Of a DNA stretch of 64,000 nt, positions 32,063 to 39,481 are shown one piece after another; the stretch's first letter is position 1; the number at the start of each line of letters is the position of its first letter. This DNA is from an uncultured Eubacteriales bacterium (GTDB lineage Bacteria; Bacillota; Clostridia; Oscillospirales; CAG-272). Position numbers and translations under genes: made by a program. A model generated the notes under the pieces. That model saw nothing but the letters and a program-made list of their open reading frames with translations. It had not been told where the DNA came from and did no database searches. The stretch is from contig CAKSQF010000007.1 in the NCBI GenBank assembly GCA_934486825.1, forward strand, positions 1 to 64,000, given 5' to 3'.

Positions 32063-34395
32063 TTACCGTCCACCGCATTGATGATATAAAGGACACCCAA
32101 TATTACAAGATATTGTCGCAAAGTTGGGAGCTTTTGGATCGTACTCTTTTGCGCGTTTTCCATACGGACACATAGCTGTTCCCCAAAGACTACGCTTAGA
32201 AGATTTACTACTTTTTTGTCTTGACAATTTGTTGCCCAATGCAACCCCGCCTGCCGTACTAAGCATACTGCTGAGAAATCCACCACCCGACGACGGTTGA
32301 TCGTAATATCCTGATTCCTCTAATTCAATTCGACGCTGATATTCCGCCTCCGCATTTCTTCTTGCAATTTCGTCACGCCGCGCTTGCCGTTGCGCCAAAT
32401 ACTCTTGGTATTCTTTAAGCGCGTCATTTATAGAGTTTGTGGGAGAAACAGTCATATTCAGAATAACATAATCAATAGGCAAATCATCGGAAGAATCATA
32501 ATTTTCCAAAGAATTTACTGTCGGCATTTCAAGAAGATTCAAATATATATCATTTGAAGTTTCCAAGAAATACTGACGATAATGCTTTACCTCTTCCTTG
32601 ATTTGATCGGCACTCCAGCCCTTGCACATTCTATCCCATAAAGGATAAAAATCCGTAATTTCTTTTAGAACGCTATGAAAAAGTCCTTTATCGATTTGTT
32701 GACCATAATCAAACATCTGCTGAAGTCTTTTAAAATCAGCCGAGCGGAATGTACCCCGAAATGTTTTTGACAAAAATCCTGTCGGCTTTGTTATCAGACT
32801 TTTATAATCATTTTCCACCTTATTCATCGCATTAAGAAGTTTAGCCTCGCAAGCTGCCGTATATTTTGCCAATTGTAACATTACCAGTTGGAGTCTATGG
32901 TTGTCCGCCAATTCCGATTTTTCAATCTTTCGTGTATGATAAACATATACCTGATCAATAATCGGAATGTCGGTGTTTCTTCCTGATTTTTGTTCTTCGG
33001 ATGTGTCCTTTGAAAATTCGTCTATGTCAATTTTCAACTTAATTATATTGAACTCGTCGGGGAAAATAAGGTCGGATACTTTTACGATTTGTTCGTTTTT
33101 ATATATGTCAAAAAGAACATTTTTAATTTCATTGACTTCTTGCGTATTTACCCCTCTGATATGTAAAGTGCAAAAGAATTTAATTGGAAAAGACACCGTG
33201 GAATAACCGTGTTCGATATACTCTCCCTCTTTATTCACATTAACATATTTTTGACTGTCAAATATGAAATCGCAGTTGGAACTAACCCAAATATAAGTCT
33301 GAGTTGTTTCTTTCGATTCTATCCGGTAAGTCTTTCTGTTTACAACATCAATTGTACTGCCGCCGTATACCGGAACGCCAATTTTATCTGCCGCTTTTTC
33401 CCTTACATTTGAAACAATAGCGTCCGTATAATGATTTAAAATCCTATCGCCGGGTGTGTTAAAAACCCTGTTTAGTTTACTAATCCATTCAGCTTTCTCT
33501 TTTCTTTTATCTGCGGCTTGTTTTTCAGCTTTCTCTTTTTCCGCTTTTTCTTTTTCTCTTTTTTGCTTACATATTTCGATTGCCTTACTGAGATCACATT
33601 TTTCTTCAGTCATGGTCCGGTAACAAAACTTAAAACTATGGTCTTCAATGCCAAGACTATCTTTACAAAGATTTTCAAAGGTATACATTTCAGAAATCTG
33701 CGCAGCAATATTTTCATATGTATGGTGCAAATTATCATATTGCTCTTTCAAATCCGCGGGCATATTCGTTATTTTACACTCGGCTGTTTGAAAGTTGCTC
33801 AGGGAATCAGATGATAAAATTTTCGACATCTGATTTTCGACATTTGATGCAGCTTCGTCCAGTATGCATAAATGTTTCATAATCCGATTAGCGACATTGC
33901 TATCCAACTCTATTTTGATCGGATTAACAATATCTTTATGCAACAAAGCATGCGTTATCCTAATATGTACGATGCTTTCATATATCTCATACGCTTCGCT
34001 TTTGTCACGCTCGGTTTCCCGCTCGGTAATGAGAGAAATTTTCGCAGGTGAAGAACATGAGTTATCAACACCATTATATAGCAACTTGGGATCGGTTAAT
34101 GACTGTTTAAGCGTGTCCTCAATACTAATGATATCATCAATATCCTTAGACAATATTGTAATTTCATAATCATTATCGACACATATCTCATTTCTCAAAT
34201 CGGAATTTTTCCAATCCTCGTTTAATGAATAGTATGGTCCATCGCTTAAAAGAAGGATTGGATAATCGGCGATTCCGCTTTTCATATCGTCAATGATTTT
34301 TTGTAGGTTTTGGGGTTGTCGATATAAAAGTGAGATTCTTCAATTGCGAATATTTTTTTCAGGAAATTCAACACAATATTATCAAAAAAGCTCAT
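32063..34395 (-). pseudogene. Large protein of unknown function, apparent frameshift near the N-terminus
   Basis: The main frame (32063-34285) gives 740 residues. Upstream, an ATG at 34395 with AAAGGAG before it opens a 37-codon frame (MSFFDNIVLNFLKKIFAIEE, then SHFYIDNPKTYKK) that ends at 34282 in another frame. Both frames join smoothly at a run of six A (34297-34302): one more A would give KTYKKIIDDMKSGIADYPIL. So either a base was lost here (in the cell or in sequencing), or translation restarts at the ATGA overlap. The protein has a charged coiled coil (KQKREKEKAEKEKAEKQAAD, roughly residues 238-265 of the main frame), a central beta-rich part, a Gly/Ser/Ala segment and a C-terminal Cys cluster (CPYGKR ... 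CNIGCPLYHQC) likely to bind metal. No family recognised. AT-rich relative to its surroundings. Confidence 0.6.
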
Positions 34396-34400
34396 GGTAA

Positions 34401-35252
34401 TTACTCCTTTCGATTACAATATGTAACAACGCATATATCACACTTCGGTTTCTTTTTCGTACTTTTGGTACATACCTCGCCGAAGCCGTTTGCGCAGTAT
34501 GCCCACAGGATATAATCCACCTCGGCGGCGGGCTTGTTCAGGCTTTTCGCAATGTCCGCAATGATATCAATGGCTTCATACGGCGCAGCGTATTTGCGCT
34601 TTGAACAGCCGAGGTATTCACTGCCCAGAATACGGCAGATGTGCCTGTCGGGCTTGCCGATATCGTATCCGACATTTTTCAGATATTCCGCCGTCAAAGC
34701 TTCGGCGAGTTGTACGAATTTATGCTGTTTGTCCGATGCAGACAGTTCTCTTACAAGCGTTTTTAAATTGTCGTTTTTATCCGCAAGACTTTGGTAAAAA
34801 TCATCCACGCCGCCGTACTCTTTTTCAATCGAAAGCAGTTTACCGATATTCACGCCGGCAAGCGCGTTTATCTGCTTGGTCAGATACGGCGTTCCGAGCC
34901 GATATTCCATGACCCGACCGACAAGGGCTGCCGGGTCGGCTATTTGCAGAGCATCGGCATCATACTGATAAAAAATATCATCAATGATCGGGATTTGCCC
35001 CGTCGCCATGTCAATGTGCGGCTCCAACCGATTCCACGCCGCACCCGATGTGAGCATTGAATAAACCATTCCGCGGATATGCTCGCTGACGGTAAATTCG
35101 CCGCCGCTCTTTCGTTTGTCAAGCTGTTTTTTGATGTAAGTATTCTCCCACAGCTTTTTCGTTTGGATTTTGCCGTCCCGTATAAACAATTCCCCGCGCA
35201 GCTGTTTATCCATGAGCAGGACGGCGTTTGCGACCGTTTCAATGTCTTTCAA
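34401..35252 (-). CDS. HhH-GPD DNA glycosylase-like protein with C-terminal [4Fe-4S] motif
   Basis: 283 residues from TTG 35252 (GCGAGG seven to nine nt upstream). The centre-to-end part resembles Fe-S base-excision glycosylases: helical segments, FVQLAEALTAEYLKNVGYDI followed by GKPDRHICRIL, where the Asp of KPD sits at the position of the catalytic Asp in HhH-GPD enzymes, and a terminal CTKSTKKKPKCDICVVTYC (Cys-x9-Cys-x2-Cys-x4-Cys) like the EndoIII cluster loop, though its spacing is not the classical 6-2-5. The N-terminal ~100 residues are not part of that fold. It is the second gene of an XRE-controlled module and ends 5 nt before the start of the large unknown gene. DNA modification surveillance or defence is an inference. 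Confidence 0.65.
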   Translation of the reverse strand: MKDIETVANAVLLMDKQLRGELFIRDGKIQTKKLWENTYIKKQLDKRKSGGEFTVSEHIRGMVYSMLTSGAAWNRLEPHIDMATGQIPIIDDIFYQYDADALQIADPAALVGRVMEYRLGTPYLTKQINALAGVNIGKLLSIEKEYGGVDDFYQSLADKNDNLKTLVRELSASDKQHKFVQLAEALTAEYLKNVGYDIGKPDRHICRILGSEYLGCSKRKYAAPYEAIDIIADIAKSLNKPAAEVDYILWAYCANGFGEVCTKSTKKKPKCDICVVTYCNRKE

Positions 35253-35267
35253 GAAAATCACCTCGCT
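35247..35267 (-). repeat. 21-nt sequence shared with the divergent XRE gene start (copy 1)
   Basis: On the minus strand this stretch begins AGCGAGGTGATTTTC and ends in the TTG start codon of the glycosylase-like gene plus AAA. The same 21 bases occur on the plus strand at 35621-35641, so the two copies form an inverted pair about 350 nt apart. Confidence 0.9.
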
Positions 35268-35275
35268 TTTTTTAT

Positions 35276-35482
35276 TCAGCAGCTTTTATGTACTTCGATA
35301 AACAGTTCGGGGCTGACATTCAGCGCAAGACAAATGGCGCGCAGATCATCCGCATACATTGTCCGTTTGCCGTTCATCATGGCATTGAAGGTCACCTTGG
35401 ATATGCCCGCTTTTTGCGCCACCGACAACTGCGTATAGCCGTTTTCCTCTATGTAAGCCCGTACTTTTTTATAAACTTCCAT
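35276..35482 (-). CDS. Small XRE-family repressor
   Basis: 68 residues that are little more than a Cro/CI HTH: AYIEENGYTQLSVAQKAGIS followed by KVTFNAMMNGKRTMYADDLR, then LNVSPELFIEV. It is the first gene of the module with the glycosylase-like and the large unknown protein. Two dyads (35501-35515 and 35532-35546) sit across its own promoter, so autoregulation is likely. Such minimal repressors typically control toxin or defence cassettes and prophage genes. Confidence 0.8.
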   Translation of the reverse strand: MEVYKKVRAYIEENGYTQLSVAQKAGISKVTFNAMMNGKRTMYADDLRAICLALNVSPELFIEVHKSC

Positions 35483-35500
35483 ATCTGTTGCCTCCGCAAA

Positions 35501-35515
35501 TACAGAATTACTGTA
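35501..35515. promoter_or_regulatory. Operator O1 of the XRE-controlled divergent region
   Basis: A dyad TACAG-aatta-CTGTA. It lies between the -10 of the minus-strand promoter and the XRE start codon, near the transcription start. Confidence 0.75.
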
Positions 35516-35524
35516 TTTTATTCT

Positions 35525-35553
35525 ATAATATCACAGTATTGCTGTGAAGTCAA
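35525..35553 (-). promoter_or_regulatory. Promoter of the XRE/glycosylase-like module with operator O2 in its spacer
   Basis: On the minus strand -35 TTGACT (35548-35553) and -10 TATTAT (35525-35530) are 17 nt apart. The spacer contains the dyad CACAG-caata-CTGTG (35532-35546), which has the same CAG-n5-CTG core as O1. A bound HTH dimer would occlude the polymerase. Confidence 0.8.
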
Positions 35554-35561
35554 TAGGAAAA

Positions 35562-35576
35562 TACAGAAATTCTTGA
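35562..35576. promoter_or_regulatory. Degenerate third operator-like site
   Basis: TACAG-aaatt-CTTGA keeps the left half of the O1/O2 motif and a decayed right half. It lies just upstream of the -35 of the plus-strand XRE promoter. Confidence 0.45.
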
Positions 35577-35584
35577 TTTTACCC

Positions 35585-35612
35585 TTGCTTTTTATTTATT
35601 TTCGTGTATAAT
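35585..35612 (+). promoter_or_regulatory. Promoter of the divergent XRE gene
   Basis: -35 TTGCTT (35585-35590), 16-nt spacer, -10 TATAAT (35607-35612). The predicted start near 35619 leaves only a few bases before the ribosome-binding site, so the leader is very short. Confidence 0.7.
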
Positions 35613-35620
35613 ATTAACGG

Positions 35621-35641
35621 AGCGAGGTGATTTTCTTGAAA
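35621..35641 (+). repeat. 21-nt sequence shared with the glycosylase-like gene start (copy 2)
   Basis: Identical to the minus-strand copy at 35247-35267. It includes the ribosome-binding site (GCGAGG), the TTG start codon at 35636 and the following AAA codon of the plus-strand XRE gene. Confidence 0.9.
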
Positions 35642-35953
35642 TATGAGATCGGCAACAGGATTCGCATGTACCGCAAGGAGAGCGGACTGACGCAGGAACA
35701 GTTGGCTGACAGAATAAATGTTACCAAAAGCAGGGTGTCAAACTGGGAACAAGGGATCAATCGCCCCGACGCGGATATTTTAGCCGACATCTGCCGTGCG
35801 CTGAACATATCGCCCGGCAGTTTGCTGGATGTTCATCTGTCGGCAGACGATTTAACCGACAGGGAAAGAAAGATAATACAGGCGTACCGGAGTAAAACCG
35901 ATGTGCGGTATGCGGTCGATATTCTTCTCGGGATAGAGGACGAAGGAGATTGA
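35636..35953 (+). CDS. XRE-family regulator, divergent from the module
   Basis: 105 residues from TTG 35636. The HTH occupies residues ~5-60 (YEIGNRIRMYRKESGLTQEQ, then LADRINVTKSRVSNWEQGIN), a canonical Cro/CI fold. The C-terminal ~40 residues (SADDLTDRERKIIQAYRSKT, then RYAVDILLGI) are the short tail often seen in such regulators in Firmicutes. It may act together with, or against, the 68-residue XRE protein on the shared intergenic operators. It is followed by a strong terminator. Confidence 0.82.
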   Translation: MKYEIGNRIRMYRKESGLTQEQLADRINVTKSRVSNWEQGINRPDADILADICRALNISPGSLLDVHLSADDLTDRERKIIQAYRSKTDVRYAVDILLGIEDEGD

Positions 35954-36033
35954 CACCCGGTCGGCGATCGGCAATCTTACATGTGGTTCGGTAATCGTTG
36001 ACACGGATTCGGCCACATACGTCAAACAAAACA

Positions 36034-36059
36034 AAAAAGCACCCGATTGGGTGCTTTTT
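36034..36059. terminator. Terminator after the plus-strand XRE gene
   Basis: Perfect stem AAAAAGCACCC / GGGTGCTTTTT with a four-base loop GATT; it has T tracts on both strands. Confidence 0.9.
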
Positions 36060-36298
36060 CATATTGGCGAAGATTTACTCTCCGATTCCGAACCGCAAGG
36101 GTTCGGATTAAACTTCAATGGTGGAGCAACATTGTTTATGGATGAACACTTATGTAAGGTATCGGAGCGGTCGTTAAAGGCTGTCTAGATATCATCAATA
36201 GGACTGTTTTTTAATATCCATCATTTGATCGCCTGCGTTAAACACAATATCCGTATGCTTATCGAACATATAAGAAATAGCATGAATAAACACGCATA
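36060..36298. other. Gene-poor spacer with possible coding remnants
   Basis: No confident gene. On the plus strand one frame stays open from about 36051 to a TAG at 36188 (containing GEDLLSDSEPQGFGLNFNGG), and on the minus strand a 37-codon frame starting inside the end of the AraC gene (ATG 36308) runs to 36195 (ending AGDQMMDIKKQSY). Both read like protein fragments, but neither has a recognisable family or a convincing ribosome-binding site. A CCGAACC/GGTTCGG hairpin lies near 36088-36108. Confidence 0.4.
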
Positions 36299-37150
36299 TT
36301 ATTGCCATTTTGTCCTGAACTTATTTATGTAATACTTAGGAGAGATGCCGTTCTTCTTTTTGAAAATTCTACTGAAATACAAAGCATCAGCATATCCGAC
36401 ATTTTCCGCAATTTGTGAAATATTCAGATTTGAGTGTTTCATATACCATTCCGATTTAGTAATTCTCAAATTTATAAGATATTGTTTTGGGGACAAACCG
36501 GTTTCTTTTTTAAACAAGTAATTGTATCTGCTTCTGCTCAGATTTTCCAATTTGGCATAAAAGTCTATATCAAAATCATTTTCCGGAAAGCGATTGACAT
36601 TATCAATAAATTCTGATGAAATCTCTTTATCATCAATGCAGTTTATAGATAGACAGATATTTGAAAGCAACTCTATAAGCAGCCCGCCGTTTTTTATTTT
36701 CAATATTTTTGCTTTTTGGTTTGTTTGATCATTTATTATCGAGTATGCAGAATATTCTTTTTGGATACTGTTAAACAACACGGAAATATTATTGAATTCA
36801 TTCAAATGATGCTTTCCTGCTGTCAGATTTAATTGCGTTAAAAGATTTTCCACCTCATAACCGCTAAAATGAATCCAATGGGAAATATTTTCTTTGCTGT
36901 CAAAAGAATATTTTTGCATTTCGTGAGGATAATAGATGAATATATCGTTTTCTTCTAATGTTATTATAGAACTTCCTTTTTCAATATAACAGTTTCCTTT
37001 TATAACATAAAGTATATGGTAATCGTTTCTTCCGAATTCTCTTATAACCGAAAATTCACCGCGTGTATGCGTTGTTCCGCAACTATTGACATAAAAAGCT
37101 TTTTCGGATTTGAAATCAGTTGTATCATTCATATTGCCGTTGTATATCAT
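36299..37150 (-). CDS. AraC-family transcriptional regulator
   Basis: 283 residues. The N-terminal cupin-like sensor domain (FYVNSCGTTHTRGEFSVIRE, then YHILYVIKGNCYIEKGSSII, and FIYYPHEMQKYSF) precedes a C-terminal double HTH of the AraC type (NLSRSRYNYLFKKETGLSPK, then SQIAENVGYADALYFSRIFK, KKNGISPKYYINKFR). Sensor domains of this form usually bind a sugar. It is divergent from the GH4 alpha-galactosidase gene and should activate it. Gene composition is AT-rich. Confidence 0.92.
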   Translation of the reverse strand: MIYNGNMNDTTDFKSEKAFYVNSCGTTHTRGEFSVIREFGRNDYHILYVIKGNCYIEKGSSIITLEENDIFIYYPHEMQKYSFDSKENISHWIHFSGYEVENLLTQLNLTAGKHHLNEFNNISVLFNSIQKEYSAYSIINDQTNQKAKILKIKNGGLLIELLSNICLSINCIDDKEISSEFIDNVNRFPENDFDIDFYAKLENLSRSRYNYLFKKETGLSPKQYLINLRITKSEWYMKHSNLNISQIAENVGYADALYFSRIFKKKNGISPKYYINKFRTKWQ

Positions 37151-37236
37151 TATTACGCTCCGTTACAGCAAAAATTTTTCATAATTATTCTAACACACCT
37201 CAATCGTTTTGTCCATAAAAACATTTTTTAAATCTA

Positions 37237-37265
37237 TGGACTAAGTTATCTTTAAGATATATACT
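37237..37265 (+). promoter_or_regulatory. Promoter of the GH4 gene
   Basis: -35 TGGACT (37237-37242), 17-nt spacer, -10 TATACT (37260-37265). The weak -35 suits an activator-dependent promoter controlled by the divergent AraC protein. Confidence 0.6.
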
Positions 37266-37273
37266 TATAAAAA

Positions 37274-37302
37274 ATTGATGTCTGATATGAGCAGATATCA
37301 AT
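37274..37302. promoter_or_regulatory. Inverted repeat in the GH4 5' leader
   Basis: ATTGATGTCTG (37274-37284) and CAGATATCAAT (37292-37302) are inverted copies with one mismatch around a seven-base centre. The repeat lies just downstream of the predicted transcription start, so it could be a regulator site or an mRNA hairpin. Confidence 0.6.
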
Positions 37303-37320
37303 AGTAACAGGAGGAATATT

Positions 37321-38637
37321 ATGAAAAAATTTGCTTTTATAGGAGCCGGCAGTTTACAGTTTACCACAAGCTGTATGAGGGATTTGCTGACTTTCGACGC
37401 ATTCAGGGATGCCGAATTTGCACTAATGGATATTAACAAGAAAAATTTGGATAACATTAAGACGGTATGCGAACAAATAAAAGAAACTATGGAGTGCCCC
37501 GATTGCAAAATTATTGCTACGATGGACAGAAAAACGGCGCTTGAAAATGCTGACGGAGTTTTATGCACCGTTTTCAACGGCGATGTTGATATATGGAGGT
37601 ATGATATTGAAATACCGAAGAAATACGGTATAGATATAAATGTCGGAGATACAAGAAGCGTTTCGGGTATTTTCAGAGCATTAAGAAATATACCGCTTTT
37701 GCTTGAAATATGTTCGGATATTGAGAAGTATTGTCCAAATGCGGTTTTTTTGAACTATACAAATCCGATGTCTATGCTTTGCGGCGCCATGCAAAAATAT
37801 TCCAATATTGAGGTTACAGGATTGTGCCATAGCGTTCAGAACACAATACATATGCTAGCCAAATGGTTAAATATTCCTAAAGAAGAAATTGAATATAAGT
37901 GTATGGGAGTTAATCATCAGGCGTTTTATACAGTACTAAAACATAATGGTGAGGACCTATATCCTGCATTAAAGGCTCTAGTTTCCAATAATGAGGAGTA
38001 TTACAATAAGGAGCAGGTCAGGAATGAAATGCTCTTAAAACTTGGATATTATGTTACTGAATCAAGTGGACATAACTCCGAATACAATCAGTGGTTTAGA
38101 AAAAGACCTGATTTAATAGAAAAGTACTGCACACATTCAACTGATTGGAATCCAGGTAAATATGCTTTCTCTCTTGAATTGAGAAATGAACGTAAAATGA
38201 ATACTGAAAAACAGTATAAAGATTTTCTCAAAAAGCCTATTTCGAAGCTTAAAAGCGAAGAATATGCCGCCGATATTTTTAACGCCCGCATAGGTGACGG
38301 AAAGCCTTTTATATTTAACGGCAATGTTTTAAACAAAGGCTCAATTCCGAATTTGCCATTTGATGCATGTGTTGAAGTTCCCGTAGTTGCGGATTTTATG
38401 GGATTTAAAACTACCATCGCAGGCGAGCTGCCCGAGCATTTGGCAATACTTGTAAACACAACCGCGCGAATAGAAAATCTTGTTATAAAGGCTGCAATGA
38501 AAAAAAGTAAAGAAATGGTTTATGAAGCTGTATATATGGATCCGCTTTCATCGGCGGTATGCTCTCTTGATGAAATTAAAAAGATGTGTGACGAGCTTTT
38601 TGAAATAAATAAGGATTACTTAAAAGGGTATAAATAA
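37321..38637 (+). CDS. melA: GH4 alpha-galactosidase (MelA-like), NAD+- and Mn-dependent
   Basis: 438 residues. GH4 enzymes oxidise C3 with bound NAD+ and need a divalent metal. Seen here: the nucleotide-binding start FAFIGAGSLQFTTSCMRDLL, the acidic DIN after the second strand, FLNYTNPMSMLCGAMQKY, the metal-binding LCHSVQ and GVNHQAFY segments, and ESSGHNSEY. These match MelA-type alpha-galactosidases more than 6-phospho-glucosidases. The GDTRSVSGIFRALRNIP segment departs from the common GP-GG form. A GGAGG site precedes the ATG. It lacks a transporter partner in the window. Confidence 0.88.
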   Translation: MKKFAFIGAGSLQFTTSCMRDLLTFDAFRDAEFALMDINKKNLDNIKTVCEQIKETMECPDCKIIATMDRKTALENADGVLCTVFNGDVDIWRYDIEIPKKYGIDINVGDTRSVSGIFRALRNIPLLLEICSDIEKYCPNAVFLNYTNPMSMLCGAMQKYSNIEVTGLCHSVQNTIHMLAKWLNIPKEEIEYKCMGVNHQAFYTVLKHNGEDLYPALKALVSNNEEYYNKEQVRNEMLLKLGYYVTESSGHNSEYNQWFRKRPDLIEKYCTHSTDWNPGKYAFSLELRNERKMNTEKQYKDFLKKPISKLKSEEYAADIFNARIGDGKPFIFNGNVLNKGSIPNLPFDACVEVPVVADFMGFKTTIAGELPEHLAILVNTTARIENLVIKAAMKKSKEMVYEAVYMDPLSSAVCSLDEIKKMCDELFEINKDYLKGYK

Positions 38638-38918
38638 TCTTATTATCTTCAGAAGCGGGAAAATTGAATGAGAAAATATTTTAATGAAGAATTCAAGTAC
38701 TTCAAGGATTATAATCCATAGCATTAGGTAGACACAAAGGAAATATGTCACGAGTATCCACGAGTCGTGTTATTCCTGTATGGGAGAATAATTAGCCAAG
38801 GCATTTGCGAATGTATATTAAATTAATTCTTGCTGATTCAGAACTTTTTTCTCTTAAAACCTTGTCCAAAACTACACCTAAACAAAAAACTGACATACAT
38901 ATTAACATTGAGGTCAGA
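38638..38918. other. Gene-poor spacer between the GH4 gene and the tmRNA terminator
   Basis: AT-rich sequence without a gene I can support. It holds two very short plus-strand frames with plausible starts (ATG near 38668, 17 codons; ATG near 38747 after AAAGGAAAT, 16 codons) that look like debris. No repeat, tRNA or att-like duplicate of the tmRNA end was seen. Confidence 0.5.
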
Positions 38919-38951
38919 CAAAAATGCTGCCGTAGGAAATCCTACGGCAGC
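38919..38951 (-). terminator. Terminator of the tmRNA gene
   Basis: Perfect 12-bp stem GCTGCCGTAGGA / TCCTACGGCAGC (38926-38951) with a two-base loop, followed on the minus strand by ATTTTTG. It lies about 80 nt downstream of the tmRNA 3' end. Confidence 0.8.
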
Positions 38952-39029
38952 GTCTTTGCGTTTGTATCAGATTTCCACCCTTGTTACAAAATGGCCTTTG
39001 AAAAACAAGGTGTTCATCCGATACCTGTT

Positions 39030-39401
39030 TGGTGGAGGCGAGGGGAGTCGAACCCCTGTCCGAAAACCTCTTGATAAAACTTTCTCCGGGTGCAGATTGC
39101 CTTTTTTTAATTCCCCTTCCCGATCGCCGACAAACGGGCTAAAGGGTCAGGTAACCATTTTATGCGTGACGGTCCCAATGGTGAAAAAACCGTTCACGTT
39201 CACCGCTGAATGACGCCCGTATCGGAGCCGCGATACTCTCCGGCGGACGGGTCGCACTTAAGGCGACATCATAGCTGCACTCAGGCAGCTACAGCGTAAT
39301 CGTTATTAGCGTTTACTTTTAAAAGTTGGACCTTTTAAGAGATTGTCCGGCTCTACCCGCTTATCTTATCTCAAAATCCCCGTCGAAACCTTTACGCCCC
39401 C
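39030..39401 (-). ncRNA. ssrA: Transfer-messenger RNA (tmRNA)
   Basis: 372 nt rescuing stalled ribosomes with SmpB. The 5' end GGGGGCG (minus strand, from 39401) pairs with CGCCTCC before the encoded ACCA 3' end (39030). The T-arm GGGGTTCGACTCCCC and the TTTCGACGGGG 5' segment are classic. The tag frame at 39281-39310 begins at resume codon GCT and reads ANNDYAVAA then TGA, a clostridial-type degradation tag. smpB lies two genes upstream on the same strand, and the region beyond the 3' end is accessory DNA. Confidence 0.95.
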
Positions 39402-39446
39402 ATATCTTCGGTGTCGGCACCCGCTCTTAGCGGGCACCGCATCTTT

Positions 39447-39475
39447 ATTATACACCGAAAAATGTTATATGTCAA
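39447..39475 (-). promoter_or_regulatory. SigA promoter of ssrA
   Basis: On the minus strand -35 TTGACA (39470-39475), 17-nt spacer, -10 TATAAT (39447-39452), both perfect. The transcript would start near 39440, leaving about 40 nt to be trimmed from the 5' end. Confidence 0.9.
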
Positions 39476-39481
39476 CATTTT

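Noticed and set aside
34285..34310. Programmed -1 frameshifting at the A run
   Set aside because: The heptamer C-AAA-AAA does not fit the X-XXY-YYZ rule and no stimulatory Shine-Dalgarno or hairpin is evident; a base loss is simpler.
36119..36126. TGGTGGAG, shared with the encoded 3' end of ssrA, as a possible att duplicate
   Set aside because: Only eight bases match and the following sequence diverges from the T-arm; too short to support an attachment site.
38668..38795. Two short plus-strand frames after the GH4 gene as possible small genes
   Set aside because: Only 16-17 codons, no family, and AT-rich debris around them.
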